From positions 1 through 64,000 of the forward strand of contig JASAND010015513.1 in the NCBI GenBank assembly GCA_030248195.1: a stretch of DNA of 64,000 nucleotides. Reading direction: 5' to 3'. Under the pieces are notes generated by a model. That model did not search any database, was not told the origin of the DNA, and saw nothing but the letters and a program-made list of their open reading frames with translations. Shown one piece after another: positions 33,985-46,056 of the stretch (position 1 is its first letter; the number at the start of each line of letters is the position of its first letter). This DNA comes from Trissonchulus latispiculum (Eukaryota > Nematoda > Enoplea > Enoplida > Ironidae). Made by a program: the position numbers and the translations under genes.

Positions 33985-34700
33985 AATAGGGGAGGAGTCA
34001 CTTTTTCGCCGATTTTTCGACCATCTCCGATTTTGCTCATTTCTCACATTTAGCAGTGGGTCCTCATGGGTCCTCAAAACAATACAAGTGCGTTTTGCAT
34101 AATTTTGCTCCTATCATTCTGTAGATCATTCTGTAGAAAGATAGCGTTACAACCTTGCACACATGTTAAGGATAGTGCAGCTATCTAGTTTGGTGCAATT
34201 CCGTTTAGTGACGGATTTTTGGTGAATTTTTAAAGTCAGAATTTGGAAAATCTGGCGTTTTTAGACCATGAAAAACAGGATCTACACTACTCTTTTGCTT
34301 GTCCTGAATGATGGACAAAAGTTACAGAAATGGCCAATAGATAGCTGCACTATACGTGTAAAAACACGTCTTATGAAGGTTTCTATCAACTGCAGTAAGC
34401 TAAAAAAACCTGCCACAACAACAGCAAATTTTGGCAAAATTGGCCATTTTTCATAATTTTTCACATTCTTTGCTAATGTCTCACTCATTATGTGGTAAAA
34501 TTAACCAAACTTGGCAGATTAATATATCCATGTCTGTCACATAATGCACCTTCGATCTTCATAGGTGAAAAATACCTATTTCTAAATTTTTCCAAATATA
34601 GACAAATTGGGTATCAATCGATAGCTAATGAAACGAGGAGCAACTTTTGTCATATAAGTTTGGGTATTTGGCTTCGCGGGGTTGCCCGTTTTAGGCCATG
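33985..34700 (+). mobile_element. Partial TTAA family B copy (B3)
   Basis: GATTTTTCGACCATCTCCGA and GGGTCCTCATGGGTCCTCAA repeat the B1 left end, but the terminal TTAA and the right TIR are not intact. Inverted GGGTATCAATCGATAGCTAA near 34610 echoes B2. Confidence 0.5.
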
Positions 34701-36020
34701 CAAGGGTCGAAGCACTAGACTATAGGCTGATTTCATTCGTCGGTTACATTTCGGCGGTTTTGGGAGCATCCTAAGATCCACGTGCGAGCTTTTGTTATGC
34801 TCGATGTCATCCGAGCTAAGGCGCAGGTTTGTTCCACTTACCGTAAGTGGCTAGCTGCGTTGGGGATGTGACTTATTGTTAAGGCTTCCAATGATGAATA
34901 TTGGGGAGGGGGGGTTCTGCAGAACTCATGTCATGATCGATCAGATGGGGCCACAAGAGTACGCGCGTTTGACGTGTTTGAATAAACCGACTCCCAACTC
35001 AGGCTCCCCATCCGAACTGGATGGGTAAGCTTCACTTGGTTTTGCGAATCGAGTTGTTTCCTGACTTGCCTCAGCAGGTATCGAACATTCTCGCAGAACG
35101 GCGTCGTCAGGAGGCCGCAGCGGTCGAGGCACGAAACGCATAGGGAGCGTTGTTGCGGCGTTGTTCGTATTGTTTGGCCCCGTATATAGTTTTTGATTTT
35201 GATTAATTTTGATAACTAATTTTTTAACTATAATTAATATTTTAACTAATTTTGATATATACGCTTTTTAAAAATGGGTGGGGTTTCTTTTATCTTTTGG
35301 TTCGGTGCCGGAGTTATTCTCAAATTATTTCTTGTTGCTGTTCTTTTCTCTTTCTTTTCCACGAGGACCCTAGATGTCTTTTCTTTGATACACATTATTT
35401 CAAAATTTGTTTTGACTTCTGGTTTTGCACAGTCTTTACCGTGTTTTTCTAATCTCGGGCAACTCCTGCCTTTTAACGTTTAATTAGTTTAATAATTTTT
35501 GTGTGATTTGAATGGGTTCTGGGAGGATGAGTTGCTCTGTTGACCCAAAACTGGGACACAAAGCAAAGCGGTTCATTTTTCCTGGTTCTCCAACTTTTTT
35601 TCTGCGTAAATCCTACTTTTATTTAAATTTTCAACTTTGAGTTTTGTAGGTGTGAATTTCTGTGGGTCGTTACCTACGACTGGGTCGTCCTTGGGCACTC
35701 ACACCGGCAATTTTCTACTGTAGTTTAGGGGTCTAGTGTGTACTGTATTTGTCTGTGATTTGTTTTTAATTGTTAAACACTTTCCTTTATTGCTGCTACT
35801 TTAGTTCTTTGTTTATGTTTAGGTGCTGGTTTTTGTCGTATCCAGTCCCCACACCCCCATTCTGTACCAGGTTGTCCGTCAGTCTGTTGTAGTTCGCAGG
35901 CGGTGAAGAGCGTTTGGCTTCATTTTTATCTTTACCTATGTCAAAATCACGTTTTATCTGTAAACTTACTACTTGGGATCCCAACACTAATGTAACCTAG
36001 TTTTACCATTGTGTAATCTT
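34701..36020. other. Unassigned; possible retroelement debris
   Basis: 34.7-35.15 kb has higher GC and short in-frame coding-like pieces ending in an Ala/Arg-rich stretch (about 35070-35142, plus). 35.2-36.0 kb is T-rich on the plus strand and similar in composition to 47.3-48.2 kb. No family recognised. Confidence 0.3.
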
Positions 36021-36097
36021 TGAGAATAGGAAAATATCAAACGTGGATACCCAGAAACCTTTCTGGGTGTCCAAGTATTGATATTTTCATATTCTCA
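36021..36097. repeat. 77-bp palindrome
   Basis: TGAGAATAGGAAAATATCAA pairs with TTGATATTTTCATATTCTCA, with an inner pair GGATACCCAGAAA and TTTCTGGGTGTCC. It sits where the polymerase remnant to its right ends. Confidence 0.85.
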
Positions 36098-36904
36098 TTG
36101 ATATCTGTGTATTCCCTGTGGATCCGTGGACTGGTGCATGTTTTGACTCTGTTCTGAGACCATTGTTTAATTTTTGTGCGGCACCTGAAGCAATTGCAGC
36201 GAGGGGGCCGGCGAAGGCAAGGAGGGGGTATTTTGTGGGATATTACCCATTGAATAATCTAATGTTGAGTGCGCAACAGCGCAGCATAGAATTATAGTAT
36301 GTATCCTCCATCTTGTTTCATTCAAATTATTGAATAGCAATTGACGCTCATAATGAGCAATTCGTTGAGGATTGTTTTCAACAGGATGTAATCCTGCTAA
36401 CACTGACCACATAAAACATTTGAATGTTCAAAATGGCCTTCTTCGATTACAGCTTAGGAGGTAGTGGGATATAAGTTTTCCCTTTACAGGTTCATATTTA
36501 GTCATGTGAATATCTAAAAGGTATTAATGGCACTAACAACCCATCCAGATCCTCTTTCCAGATATTCTTCAACCTTCTGACTAATATATTTAAATGAGTC
36601 CAGTATTGCATCACCAATATTTTTCCGACTGCACAGTCTTTGTACTGTACTATGAAAGTAGTAGGTTATTGTTTCTGTTGGGTCAGTGGCTTTCTCGAAG
36701 GTTATTTTTATAATCAGGTCAAACTTGATGCAGTGTAAAGATTCCAAAACCCGTTCAATACGTCTTTTCCACTTAACACTTTTATACAAACCCCAAAAAT
36801 AATTCAATTCTGCAGTATTTTCTAGTTGAAAACAGGGAACGTTTGTATACTTAGCAGTCGATTTTTCAGTGAAAACTACAGTAGATTTGGTTTTGCGCCT
36901 TGGA

Positions 36905-37312
36905 ACAACCCCTGGACTGAAGGTGGTGGAAGGTACCCCCCCCCCGGGATATACCAGCACTTCTGCAATGTGGTCTGCCTACCTCCTGCGAGGGAGTGCT
37001 GGGTGCAAACGAGTCATGTACTCAAAATGGATCACACAACTTTCCGGGTTTGTCTCTGATCCCACCCCATCTGCGCTTGGGGCTTGGACTGTCGAAAGAT
37101 GCTGTGCTCCTCTACCTTACGTATGAGCAGTTAATGGATGTCTTACTACCGGAACCGAGAGGCCAGGAAGATGTCTGCTCCAGCTTCCCATTGTGAGACA
37201 GCATTCAGGCGACGAAGCGAGAGTCAGTCAGACTAGCTATGACTGATGGGGAGAGACAAAGTTTAGCGCCCTCACATAGCCTCTTAGCTGAGTAGACCGG
37301 CAATAACAACAA

Positions 37313-37363
<51 letters not shown>

Positions 37364-37364
37364 C
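36905..37364 (+). mobile_element. Retroposon with (AAC)n tail
   Basis: About 400 bp of GC-richer sequence ending in a long AAC run, inserted between the finger and middle parts of the polymerase remnant. A microsatellite tail and absence of TIRs suggest a SINE or the 3' end of a LINE. I see no convincing tRNA A/B boxes and only a few bases of possible target duplication. Confidence 0.5.
37305..37364. repeat. (AAC)n microsatellite
   Basis: Nearly pure AAC trinucleotide run, tail of the retroposon. Confidence 0.95.
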
Positions 37365-38038
37365 GCCGGTATGACACAGTGAATGTCTACTCATATCCTG
37401 ACATCTCTTAAAAGTTTGCCACAAGTGGGACAGTGGTGTAGACGAATGCTACTGTGAACTTGCCTTCTGTGAGAGTTAAGGTTGCTTTGACGAGTAAAAG
37501 ATTTGCCATATATAGTACAAATCATGACTTACTGTAGATTCCAGCCAAATTCGTAGAAATAAGAAATATACTGGATAATTAGATGGAGAATAAATTCAAA
37601 CAAACTGGCAATAACACTTAATAATAATAAAGGCATAATGGCATAATGGCTACTTCGGTAGTTTATAAAGATGGAGTCACTTAGTTGAAAGTTGGAGTTG
37701 TCAGTCTTGGTTGGGAGTTATTGTTAGTTGGTTGGGTGTGCGGGTCCCAATTTATTGTAGTGGCAGCTGAGACTTTATTTATAATTTTGTATGGTTTTGT
37801 TGGCTGATTTTGAATATTTGGTTACGTGATTTTATATGTTCTGATGAAAATGTTTGCTAATAATTTCGTGTAAAATTAAGATTAAAGTGTCGTGTCAATT
37901 TTAGTAGTTTAATTAGGTTTTCGAAGTTAGGCACGAGGAGGAGCCGTAGGCATACACTACCGATTGTGAACCTGCAGAAAATTAGTCAAGTCCATTTTAT
38001 TAGCACTACCTACAGGCAACAACTACATTTTTACAAAC
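37365..38038 (+). other. Candidate 5' LTR/leader of Ty3 element
   Basis: The part just before the primer site ends CATTTTTACA, compatible with an LTR ending in CA. No second copy of this sequence occurs anywhere downstream in the window, so its identity as an LTR and its left edge are unproven. The left portion also holds the zinc-finger remnant on the minus strand. Confidence 0.3.
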
Positions 38039-38051
38039 TGGCGACCGTGAG
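38039..38051 (+). promoter_or_regulatory. Primer binding site, tRNA-Arg type
   Basis: TGGCGACCGTGAG is complementary to the 3' end of tRNA-Arg (acceptor CACGGTCG plus CCA, from memory), and lies just upstream of the gag start, where minus-strand cDNA synthesis would be primed. Confidence 0.7.
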
Positions 38052-38060
38052 ATGCGGTAA

Positions 38061-41000
38061 ATGCCTATTTTTTCGCCTCCTCATACTCGTGCCAGATCAA
38101 AACAGTTAGCAGATAAAGTTCTTCTTTTTGGTAATTTGCCTGCTTTTCAGGCACCTGAAGTTGACGATAATTTTGTTATGTCTCAGTCTGTCGCTGGCCC
38201 CAGCAGTCTGGGGGTTGGGGGAGATCTCCCCCAACCAACTACGAGTATGGGGGGTGGGGGGGGCGCCGCGTCCATCGTTATCTGGGTTGGGTCGGGGCTT
38301 GCCTCGTCCCTCCCCAGTGGCCCCAACACCCAGTGCCGCTGTTGTAACTGCTCAAAATTCTCCTAGTTCGGGGGTGGGCCGGGGGAAGTATCCCGGTTCC
38401 CACTACTCGGCTCAGTTGGGGTAGCCCTCTTCGGGGGCGGTCCCAAATTCGAATATTCAGTCTGTAGGTGCGGGGGGTTATGCTCCTATGTTGCATCAAA
38501 CTTTCGGGGAGCCCATGGTTGCAGTCACAGAGCAGTCACCTATGTCGGTTGGGGGGGTTGCTCCCCCCACGGGTGTGGTTCCCCCCTCAAATTTCAGAAG
38601 GCCTTGCATCGGAGGTTCAGGCCCAGTGGGCTGGTGTTCACCTTACAACTGTTCGAATTGTGCGTGAAACGACTGTTCAGAATATTGAGGGGGCAGGTCC
38701 CCATCTAGTTTCGCGTTATGGTGTGTCGGTCCCGTCGGTAACTCGGGTCCGTACAGTAGGAACTATTTCGGCTGAAAATCTTCAGAAACTTCTGTCCAAG
38801 CAGTAGGTCCGATCGGGTCTCAAATTGTTTCTCGTTTTGCGTTACCGGCTCCCCTATCAGGAGGACTGTTTGGTCAGTCTGATTTTCCGGTGGGGAGGGC
38901 TCTTGCTCGGCTCGGCTTTGCCTCTCCCTCAGATAATACGGTTGTGCAGGCTGGTACGGGGGGGAACAAAATTTGGCAGTCCCTTCTGGTCAACCCGTGA
39001 CAAATGCCACTTTCCAGTCCTCCAATGAACGATTCATTGACAGTGCCTATCAGAGGGTCTTGAGTCCCAATCAAAATTTGGGGGCCCCCCAAGGAAACTT
39101 TCATGGATTGACTGGCGTCGTGACGGGTACGCACGATACGCATTTGATTCCACTGGGATACGCTGGAGCGATCTACACGCAGTCTGTCCCATTGAATCAG
39201 CCCGTGGGTGGCTCAGTTCCACAGGAAAATTTCTCTGAATATGCCTCCCCCCAGTCCCAAATTCCAGTGCCGACTCCCATCCCTGTGACGTCTGGTCCCC
39301 GAATCAACCCAAGTTTAATCATGATCCGATCAGATTCACAGGACTGTATTCCAGTGCCGCCGTGTTCGCATGACGCAGTCGGTATCCCGGGACCCTACCC
39401 GCCGAAATCTCCTGATGAAATCTATCCTGTTGCACCGGATCCAGCCACCTTAAATCCGCCTGTGATGTCTCCTGAATTTTATGCCCGTGATACTACGCAG
39501 GGGGGCCCCACCTACCTGACCCTGCGGCCGAATACGTATGGCTACCATCTGTATCAGGGGGCGTGTATGGCTGGCCCTCAGCCCGGGTTGTAGCGCCACA
39601 TGCCCTAAGTCCGACATATTCCTGACCCGTCGTGCGAAAAAGTAGACCAGTATGCTCTGAAGCTGCCCAAGACATTTCAATATGATGTTTTAGAGAGACA
39701 AGTTCATGAGAATTCTACTGTTCATGAATTGGAAGGTTCGGGCATGTGGACTCCAACCCGGAAGATTTACAGGGACCAATACCGAATCCGTATATGCCTG
39801 GGCCGCCGCCCCCTGATCCAGATGCTGACGCCTACTATTTGGCCGCAGAAACGGTAGCCCATACATACTTGTGATTTTGTGGCCCAACATCAGGTGGTCA
39901 CCCCTGGCCCTCGGCCCCTGTGCGGCCCCAAAACTTGGTTTGGATCCCGGTTGCGGGTGCAGGCCAGGGGTTGGGAGGGCCCCCCAGGGGAATGCCCGGC
40001 CACTGGTCCACCATATGGGTAAAAATGTGGGGGTTTGCGCAGAATCCTGTGGTTCAGCCGGCGAGGTTTGTTTACCCTCAACAACGACCTGCGTGACAAC
40101 CTCGGATTCCTCAAGCCCAGATGATAAATCCTCCACCTCCACCACCTGTTCAATTGGTCCCCAGACACCCGGTCCCTCGTCTGACGGCTGCTCCGGGAGC
40201 CAATCCTCCAAAACCCCCACCTCCTCCACCTCCAGGCGTGCGACCTCCCTTGTTGAGAGCGGTTCTTCCGGCTTCTACGCCAAAGGTCGCCCAACACCCT
40301 GTCTTGGCGACTCAAACGTACGTATCGCATCCCAATCTTCCGACAATGCAAGCCACGGATTCCTCAGTGGCCAAACATGATGCTTCCCTCTACAGGATGT
40401 ATATCGACATTTTACGTGATATTCCTCGATTTGACCCCGATAGGATGTACTTGGAGGATTGGCTCCCCAACTTCAAATCTGCTGCGACTATTCACAAGAT
40501 TCCATCAGAACAGTGGGCACGGTTGTTGTTCAACAAGTTAACTGGGAAAGCCTTGATCTGCGCCTCCCGATGTGGACCTGATGTTGCAGATACGTTTGAA
40601 GGATTCGTCAATCTGCTGAAATCGCAATTTCGTCGACCACAACTGTCAATCAGGGACAGATACGTTTCCTTTGCTAGAAGGGTCCAGCGTCATGGGGAGT
40701 CGGTACGTAGATATATCTCGGAGTTGCAGGCCCAAGCCATTTCCATCTGGCCGGACGATGCCTTGGAACGTGAACAGCAATGTGTCCAGCAACTTTTTGC
40801 TGGAATCACGGATAAAACCTACATCAGTCCCTTGGCTCCACTTTTTATCGACCACGCCCCCACTATGGATCAAATTCTACGTATTATTGATAAGTTAGAT
40901 TCCCGGAACTCAAGACCCTCCGAGGAGGATAGCCTGTGTTATTCCATGCCTTTATATCAGGTATCTGCGGACAATATGGTTCAAAGTGACTCCAATCCAA

Positions 41001-41240
41001 ATTCTAAGCCTGCCGTGGAAAAACCCAAGGATTTGGCGGGTGGAATCCGCATGGAGCTACGGCAAATGCGCGATTGGGTGGAGTAGCAGATCCGGGACCG
41101 GTTCAATCAGATTTAGAAGAACGAAAAAGGAGGTTGGGCCCTGTCTGTAAGTTTTGTAAGAGGAAGGGGCACCCCCCAGAAAAGTGTTGGGACAAATATC
41201 CTGAATTAGCCCCCCCACCCAGATTATAAGGTTCGCCCTC
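38061..41240 (+). pseudogene. Ty3/gypsy Gag polyprotein
   Basis: Starts ATG at 38061, 10 bases after the primer site. The first 2 kb encode low-complexity Pro/Gly/Ser-rich protein in shifting frames (clean stretch 38973-39593, 206 codons). The core gag domain is at 40380-40920, with FDPDRMYLEDWLPNFKSAA, then FNKLTGKAL and a helical block FVNLLKSQFRRPQLS typical of Retrotrans_gag. A zinc knuckle of exact CX2CX4HX4C spacing (CKFCKRKGHPPEKC) is at about 41146-41190 in another frame. A run of G at about 41248 and several frame changes mark decay. It packages element RNA in active relatives. Confidence 0.82.
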
Positions 41241-41396
41241 CACCTCGGGGGGGGGGGGGTCAACTACGTGGGGGATGGGGCGTACGTGTACCCCCAATAG
41301 TACCAGCTTGCACAAGGGTATTATCAGCCGCCCGTTCAGGCGACCTATTATGAACAGCCTACATAAGTATATACTCAGGCTCAGGCTGCTCCTCAG

Positions 41397-42660
41397 GTGG
41401 TTCAGCAAGCCTCTCAACCGGCGATGGTCCCAGTCCAGCAGCCAATGCAGTATCAATATCAGGTTCCGGTGGCCCAGCAGGCGCCCCCACAGGCTCCTGC
41501 CCCGCTCGGGCGCAGGCACCTGCGGTTGTGGTTTGCGCGGGGACACCGGTTCCACTGTCGCAACAGTCGACTGTTCAGGTTGCGGCGATTCAGGCGGGTC
41601 CTCCGGTTTCGTATGCGGGTTTTACACAGGGTCCCACGCAGGCCCCGACTGTTGCAACTGTGCAAATTTCGGAACCTATTTCGGTCCAGCAAAATTCGAC
41701 TCCGGTTCAGGCTCAGGTCTCAACACAAAATATACCATCTCAAGATCAGGTCATGCAAATTGTGTCTCCTTTTCACGTTGGTATGATTGAAGCTTTTGCT
41801 GAGCCATCAGGTCCTCATGTTTTTGGAATAGACTCTTTATCGGAGTCTTCTATGGTGGAGGACAGGTTTATTCATTTGTTCAATGCGGCCACGCAAAATC
41901 TTGAAAAATTGTCATCTATTCATACCACTACGAACACCTTTATGGATTCATATTTTCGGGAAATTCAGAAACAGTTGCAACAGATGTCTCAAATTTTGTA
42001 TAGGCTATATCTGGGAAAGTTAGATCCTAAAATTGCTGAAGCGTCTGCCCTCCCCCCCGAAACGTGGTGTTCGGGGGCATCTCCAATCTTAGCGGGCTTT
42101 TTCCCTTTTGAACCGGCACAGGTGGCTACTCAAACGGTAGGCACTGAGACGGAGGTTCTCCCCGAGGAGGGGAGGCCCCCGGCTCTCAAGGGTCCGGGCA
42201 AATCTTTTCATTCAGTAACTCTGGCTCCCAAAAGTCCTACTGATTGGGACTCAGAGGTGATTTTAGCCGCTGGAGACAATACTCCGGCCATAAAGGTTGA
42301 GATGGTCGGCCAGAGTTTTCTGGCAATTATTGACTCGGGGGCCTCTATATCCATTATTGGTCCACGAGTACTGGAAAGATTTGCCCGGGCTGGTGTCACG
42401 GTCCGACTGCAGTAACTTGATCCAATTTCTGCGATAACTTCAGCAAATGCTCCACTAAAATTGACTTCAAAATTATGCGCTAAATTTGTGGTGGGAATGG
42501 GTCAGGGGCCACGGCATGTTTTGAATGGTCTTTTTATGTCGCCCCGGACTTTTACAGAGAAATTTTGATTGGCACGGACATGATGAAACATTATAACTGG
42601 GATTTGTTTTTTCTCGAAAATCACTTTATTTTCCAGATCCGACAGGTGCAGGGGTTTTTA
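41397..42660 (+). pseudogene. Ty3 linker and aspartic protease
   Basis: A Gln/Pro/Val-rich linker (41397-41760) leads into a frame ending at 42415. Near its end SFLAIIDSGASISIIG (about 42319-42360) carries the DSG catalytic triad of retropepsins. A stop at 42415 and a frame change separate it from ILIGTDMMKHYNWDL (about 42560-42605), the conserved C-terminal protease block. The triad is intact but the domain is broken. Confidence 0.8.
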
Positions 42661-44511
42661 AGCCTTTATTGTCACCTGAGGAAATCCGTGCGGAATGGTT
42701 TTCGAATCCAAAAGCACAGTTGGCGGCAGTTATAGCCATAGATACCGTCGTGCCCCCGACCTTGGAGGTATGGGCGCCTGCTCTTATCTCCTCCCAAAAT
42801 TTTGCAAATTTGTATTTTTTCGAGCCTCTTGAATCTTTTGTTCAAGAAAGTAGAGTTTTACCATATGCGGGGGTAGTGGAGCGCCTATGGGCAATAAATT
42901 TCAAATTTTGGTGGCAAATTCTACCTCGACAGCGGTGCGTCTTCCGAAGGCCACAGTTGTCGGCTCAGTCGAACCTGCGGCTGATTACTGCGCCCAGGAT
43001 ACCCAATTCTCGGTTCCGCTGGTGGTGTCTCAAGCCCGAGCAAACTTGTATCCGTTGGGTCATGAAATGCTGTTTGCCGTGGATGTACGTATGGGGGAGC
43101 CCCCACCACGGGTGGAACTACCTTTTGATATGTACGTACGTGAAAATACGCTTGAAAATGACATTGTTTTTCATTGTGAAGAGCCAGAAGATGTAGTTCA
43201 TGATTCAGAATGAAGTGTTTTCACAAAAGAGTGAGATTGACGAAAGTGCGATTTTTTCTTCGGATCTCCAGCCTCCCCTAAAAGAGGGGGTAGGCGAGGA
43301 GGACGATGTAGAACTGGAGGAGCAGCCTCTGGAGGTGGTCTCGGGAAAAGCCGCCCTGATTAAGGGTTTTTCGTCTCCCCCTGATCGTGAAGAATGTTTA
43401 AAGGAGGAGGTGGGTCCGTCTAAAGAGGGGGTAAAACCCCCTGACCCTGAGATACCCCAGCCTTTAAAATCGTGTTTGTTCGAGGGGGGCGACCTTGCGC
43501 CTCTCCCTTCGGGTTTTTCTACTCGCCTACCGTTGGTCCCAGTGGCCTTTGCCGAAGAAGCGGGTTTTTGGGTCCAGGACATGCAGGAAGGTCAGTCCGC
43601 TCTCCTTCCAGCTAGGGTTCGGTCAGAGCCCCTGCCGGAAGTCCTTCACGGGAGACTGTCCCAAGTGCCGCGATGGCCGAGTGGTAAGGTGTTCGACTAA
43701 AGATCTTACGGTCCAGGTTCGAACCCCCGCTGCCACAAGACTTTCGCAAATCCCCTTGAGCAAGGGACTAAGCACATATCGATTCGCCGTGGGCTCCAGC
43801 CAACCCAGCTGTCTATCCTTAACTGGTCGGTAAATGGGTACCACTGCGGTGGGAAGGTAACAGGAGTCTGTGTTCTGGCGTGATGCCTGATGAAGGGCTG
43901 ACCCCCCCTTCCACAGATGTAGTCAACATTAGAGTTGTCGCTCCTGGCTTCGGGCTGTGAATCCGGAGATAAGCACCGGCACCCTATAACCTTCTGTAGG
44001 GTGGAGTTCTCTCCAGGGGTCACTTTACCTTTACCTTTTTACCTGTCCCAAGGGGGATTGGATCAGGATTCCAGTCCGTCGGCGGGTTGTCTCCCTGAAG
44101 GGCTGGTCTTCGTTGAGTCGGAAGTGGATTCAGGCTTTCCGGTAAGCCCCCAAGGAGAGACGACTGAATCGTCTGAGCAGCCGGTAGGAGCTGCCACTAC
44201 TGTACCTCAAGTTCGTTCGTGGGTAAGAAAATCCTTAGTTAGGAAAATTCACCCTTGGGAGGAAGGTTATGAATGGCTGTTTGGAAAAATTTTTCTGAAA
44301 ATCGCGTTCCTGAAATTGGTGAAATTGTACGTACTGATTTGGACGACCAGTTGTTAGAGCCGCTATCAGTGTTGGACATGGGTTCGACTCCCGTTTTGTC
44401 GGCTCTCCAGAAACGTGCTCTCTTGAATCAGAAAATTAAATTCAAAGATTGCTGTTTGCTGCGTAGGAATCAGAGGCGGTTGCGTCTCATGATTCTAAAT
44501 TTTTCGGAAAT
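42661..44511 (+). pseudogene. Ty3 protease-RT linker, interrupted by SINE
   Basis: Includes FQILVANSTSTAVRLPKATV (42899-42960), the beta-strand segment that follows protease in many Ty3 polyproteins, then an acidic Glu/Pro-rich region (43200-43660). The SINE at 43666-44042 splits it; the frame resumes at about 44053. The last part, 44273-44511, leads directly into RT in another frame. Confidence 0.7.
43666..44042 (+). mobile_element. tRNA-derived SINE, 10-bp TSD
   Basis: CTGTCCCAAG is duplicated exactly on both sides (43656-43665 and 44043-44052). The head is tRNA-like with A box TGGCCGAGTGG (43674) and B box GGTTCGAACCC (43716), resembling a Leu/Ser-class tRNA. The body is about 300 bp and the tail is a CTTTAC-type repeat. 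A and B boxes would drive RNA polymerase III. It entered the Ty3 element after that element had inserted. Confidence 0.88.
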
Positions 44512-46056
44512 TTGGGATGCAGCGGGGGTGGAAAAACGGACATAGACTATCATTATATTGAGATTGAGCCGGGAAAACGCCCCATAAAAGCGCGGGCATA
44601 TAAAGTCAACCCGGCTCAAAAGCAAATTATTGATGAAAAATTAAATGCTTGGTTGGAACAAGGGCTTATACAACCCTCCCGAAGTCCGTGGGCCTCCCCT
44701 ATCATTTTTGTAGCAAAAAAGGACGGGGATTGGCGCCTGTGCGTCGATTATAGAAAGCTGAATTCGGTTACGAAAAGGGATTGCTATCCAATTCCCTATA
44801 TTCACGGTCTTTTTGAGTCTATTTTGGGACATTGCATTTTTTCGAAATTGGATTTGGCTTCGGGTTTCCATCAAATTCCGATTTACCCACCTGACCGGGA
44901 AAAAACTGCTTTTATTACGCATGCGGGGTTATTTGAGTTCAAAGTTATGCCCTTCGGGTTGTGCAATGCCCCTAGCACGTTCCAACGCATTATTGATCGA
45001 ATTATGGAAGGATTTATTGTTTATATTGATGATGTTCTGGTAACCAGCGCTACGCAGCTAGACCATTTGACTAGATTGTTGGAAGTTTTTCTCCGATGTT
45101 CGAGAGAGCACGTCATTTTGAAACTTTCAAAATGCGAATTTGGAAAATCTTCAATGCCATTTTTGGGCCATGTTTTGTCAAAAACGGGAATTTCTACCGA
45201 TCCTGAAAGAATTCGGGTTATTCAACAGTTCCCGGTGCCGCAAAATGTTAAGGACGTGCAAAGTTTTCTGGGACTGGCTGGGTATTATCGTCGCTTTGTA
45301 CCAAACTTTTCGAAAATTGCTCATGCTCTTTACCGCCTTTTGCGGAAGGATGCCGATTTTGTGTGGGACGGGGCGTGTCAAATAGCTTTTGAAACTTTGA
45401 AGCAAAAATTAGTGACGGCACCTGTTCTTGTCTACCCTGATTTTGCCAAAAAGTTCACTTCAGCCACGAATGCCAGTTATCAGGGCATTGCCGCTGTTCT
45501 GCAGCAGCAGGATGAGGCTGAAAAATTTCACCCGGTCGCTTACGCAGCCAGGGCTTTGCAGGCACCGGAAAAGAACTATCATGTCACAGAGTTGGAAGCT
45601 CTTGCCATTTATTTCGGAATCTCATATTTTCAGCATTATCTCATTTTGAATGAATTCGATGTTATCACTGGCCATAAGGCTCTGGAGTACATGTTGGAGG
45701 ACCAGGCTATCCCACGTACGGCTCAGGGGCGAATTGCCCGCTGGCGGCTTTTTCTAGCATCTTTTCGTTTTCGAGTCATCCAGCGTCCGGGAATAACAGA
45801 CGGGGCCCCTGATGCATTGTCTCGAAATCCTCCATTGTGGGCAGGTTCTTTTGCTGACCATCCTCGAATTCCAGATTTTGTGGGCTCACTAGTTGTTTTG
45901 GCTATTGAAGAACTTGATGAATCTGAGGAGTCGGAGGGGGAGGCTCCGGAAGGCGTGATGGAAGGGGAGGGCAACCCTCCTCCACCCCAGCCCCGAAATG
46001 CCCCCAAGACATTTGGAAAGAAGCTCCGGCTGCGGATGAATTTGCTTCAGCTATGA
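44512..46056 (+). pseudogene. Ty3/gypsy reverse transcriptase-RNase H (514 aa, open)
   Basis: The longest uninterrupted frame of the window. RT blocks: WRLCVDYRKLN (74-84), SKLDLASGFHQIPI (111-124, first catalytic Asp 114), KVMPFGLCNAPSTFQ (144-158) and YIDDVLV (171-177, catalytic pair 173-174), then GLAGYYRRFVPNFSKIA (254-270). RNase H follows: SATNASYQGIAAVL (317-330), where the usual TDAS aspartate is Asn320; TELEAL (359-364); VITGHKAL (384-391), where TDHKAL is expected, so this Asp is Gly387; and PDALSR. Two of the RNase H acidic residues are thus gone, while the RT core keeps its residues. The start codon is only the first ATG; in the element this would be part of a Pol polyprotein. Open but probably not functional. 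Confidence 0.9.

Larger units (their letters stand above)
36167..37540 (-). pseudogene. Maverick/Polinton-type DNA polymerase, N-terminal remnant
   Basis: On the minus strand, 37375-37540 encodes a C2H2 finger (GKSFTRQSNLNSHRRQVH, second zinc cysteine changed to Tyr) and the start of another (HCPTCGK), with a stop. After a retroposon insertion, 36514-36904 encodes a region with CFQLENTAELNYFWGLYKS and SGWVVSAINTF. Then, after frame changes, MTKYEPVKGK and MWSVLAGLHPVENNPQRIAH (36350-36412). C2H2 fingers followed by these blocks are typical of proteins carrying a protein-primed family B DNA polymerase in Maverick/Polinton-like elements (from memory of the family). The polymerase domain itself is absent; sequence left of about 36310 no longer matches. 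Confidence 0.62.

Noticed and set aside
35252..35483. Two overlapping hydrophobic plus-strand frames of 66 and 69 codons
   Set aside because: Hydrophobicity follows from the T-rich strand (Phe/Leu/Val codons). The frames overlap and neither matches a membrane-protein family.
39450..40351. Long minus-strand frames opposite the Ty3 gag region
   Set aside because: They mirror the Pro/Gly-rich plus-strand coding sequence, contain no recognisable domains and arise from GC-rich third positions.
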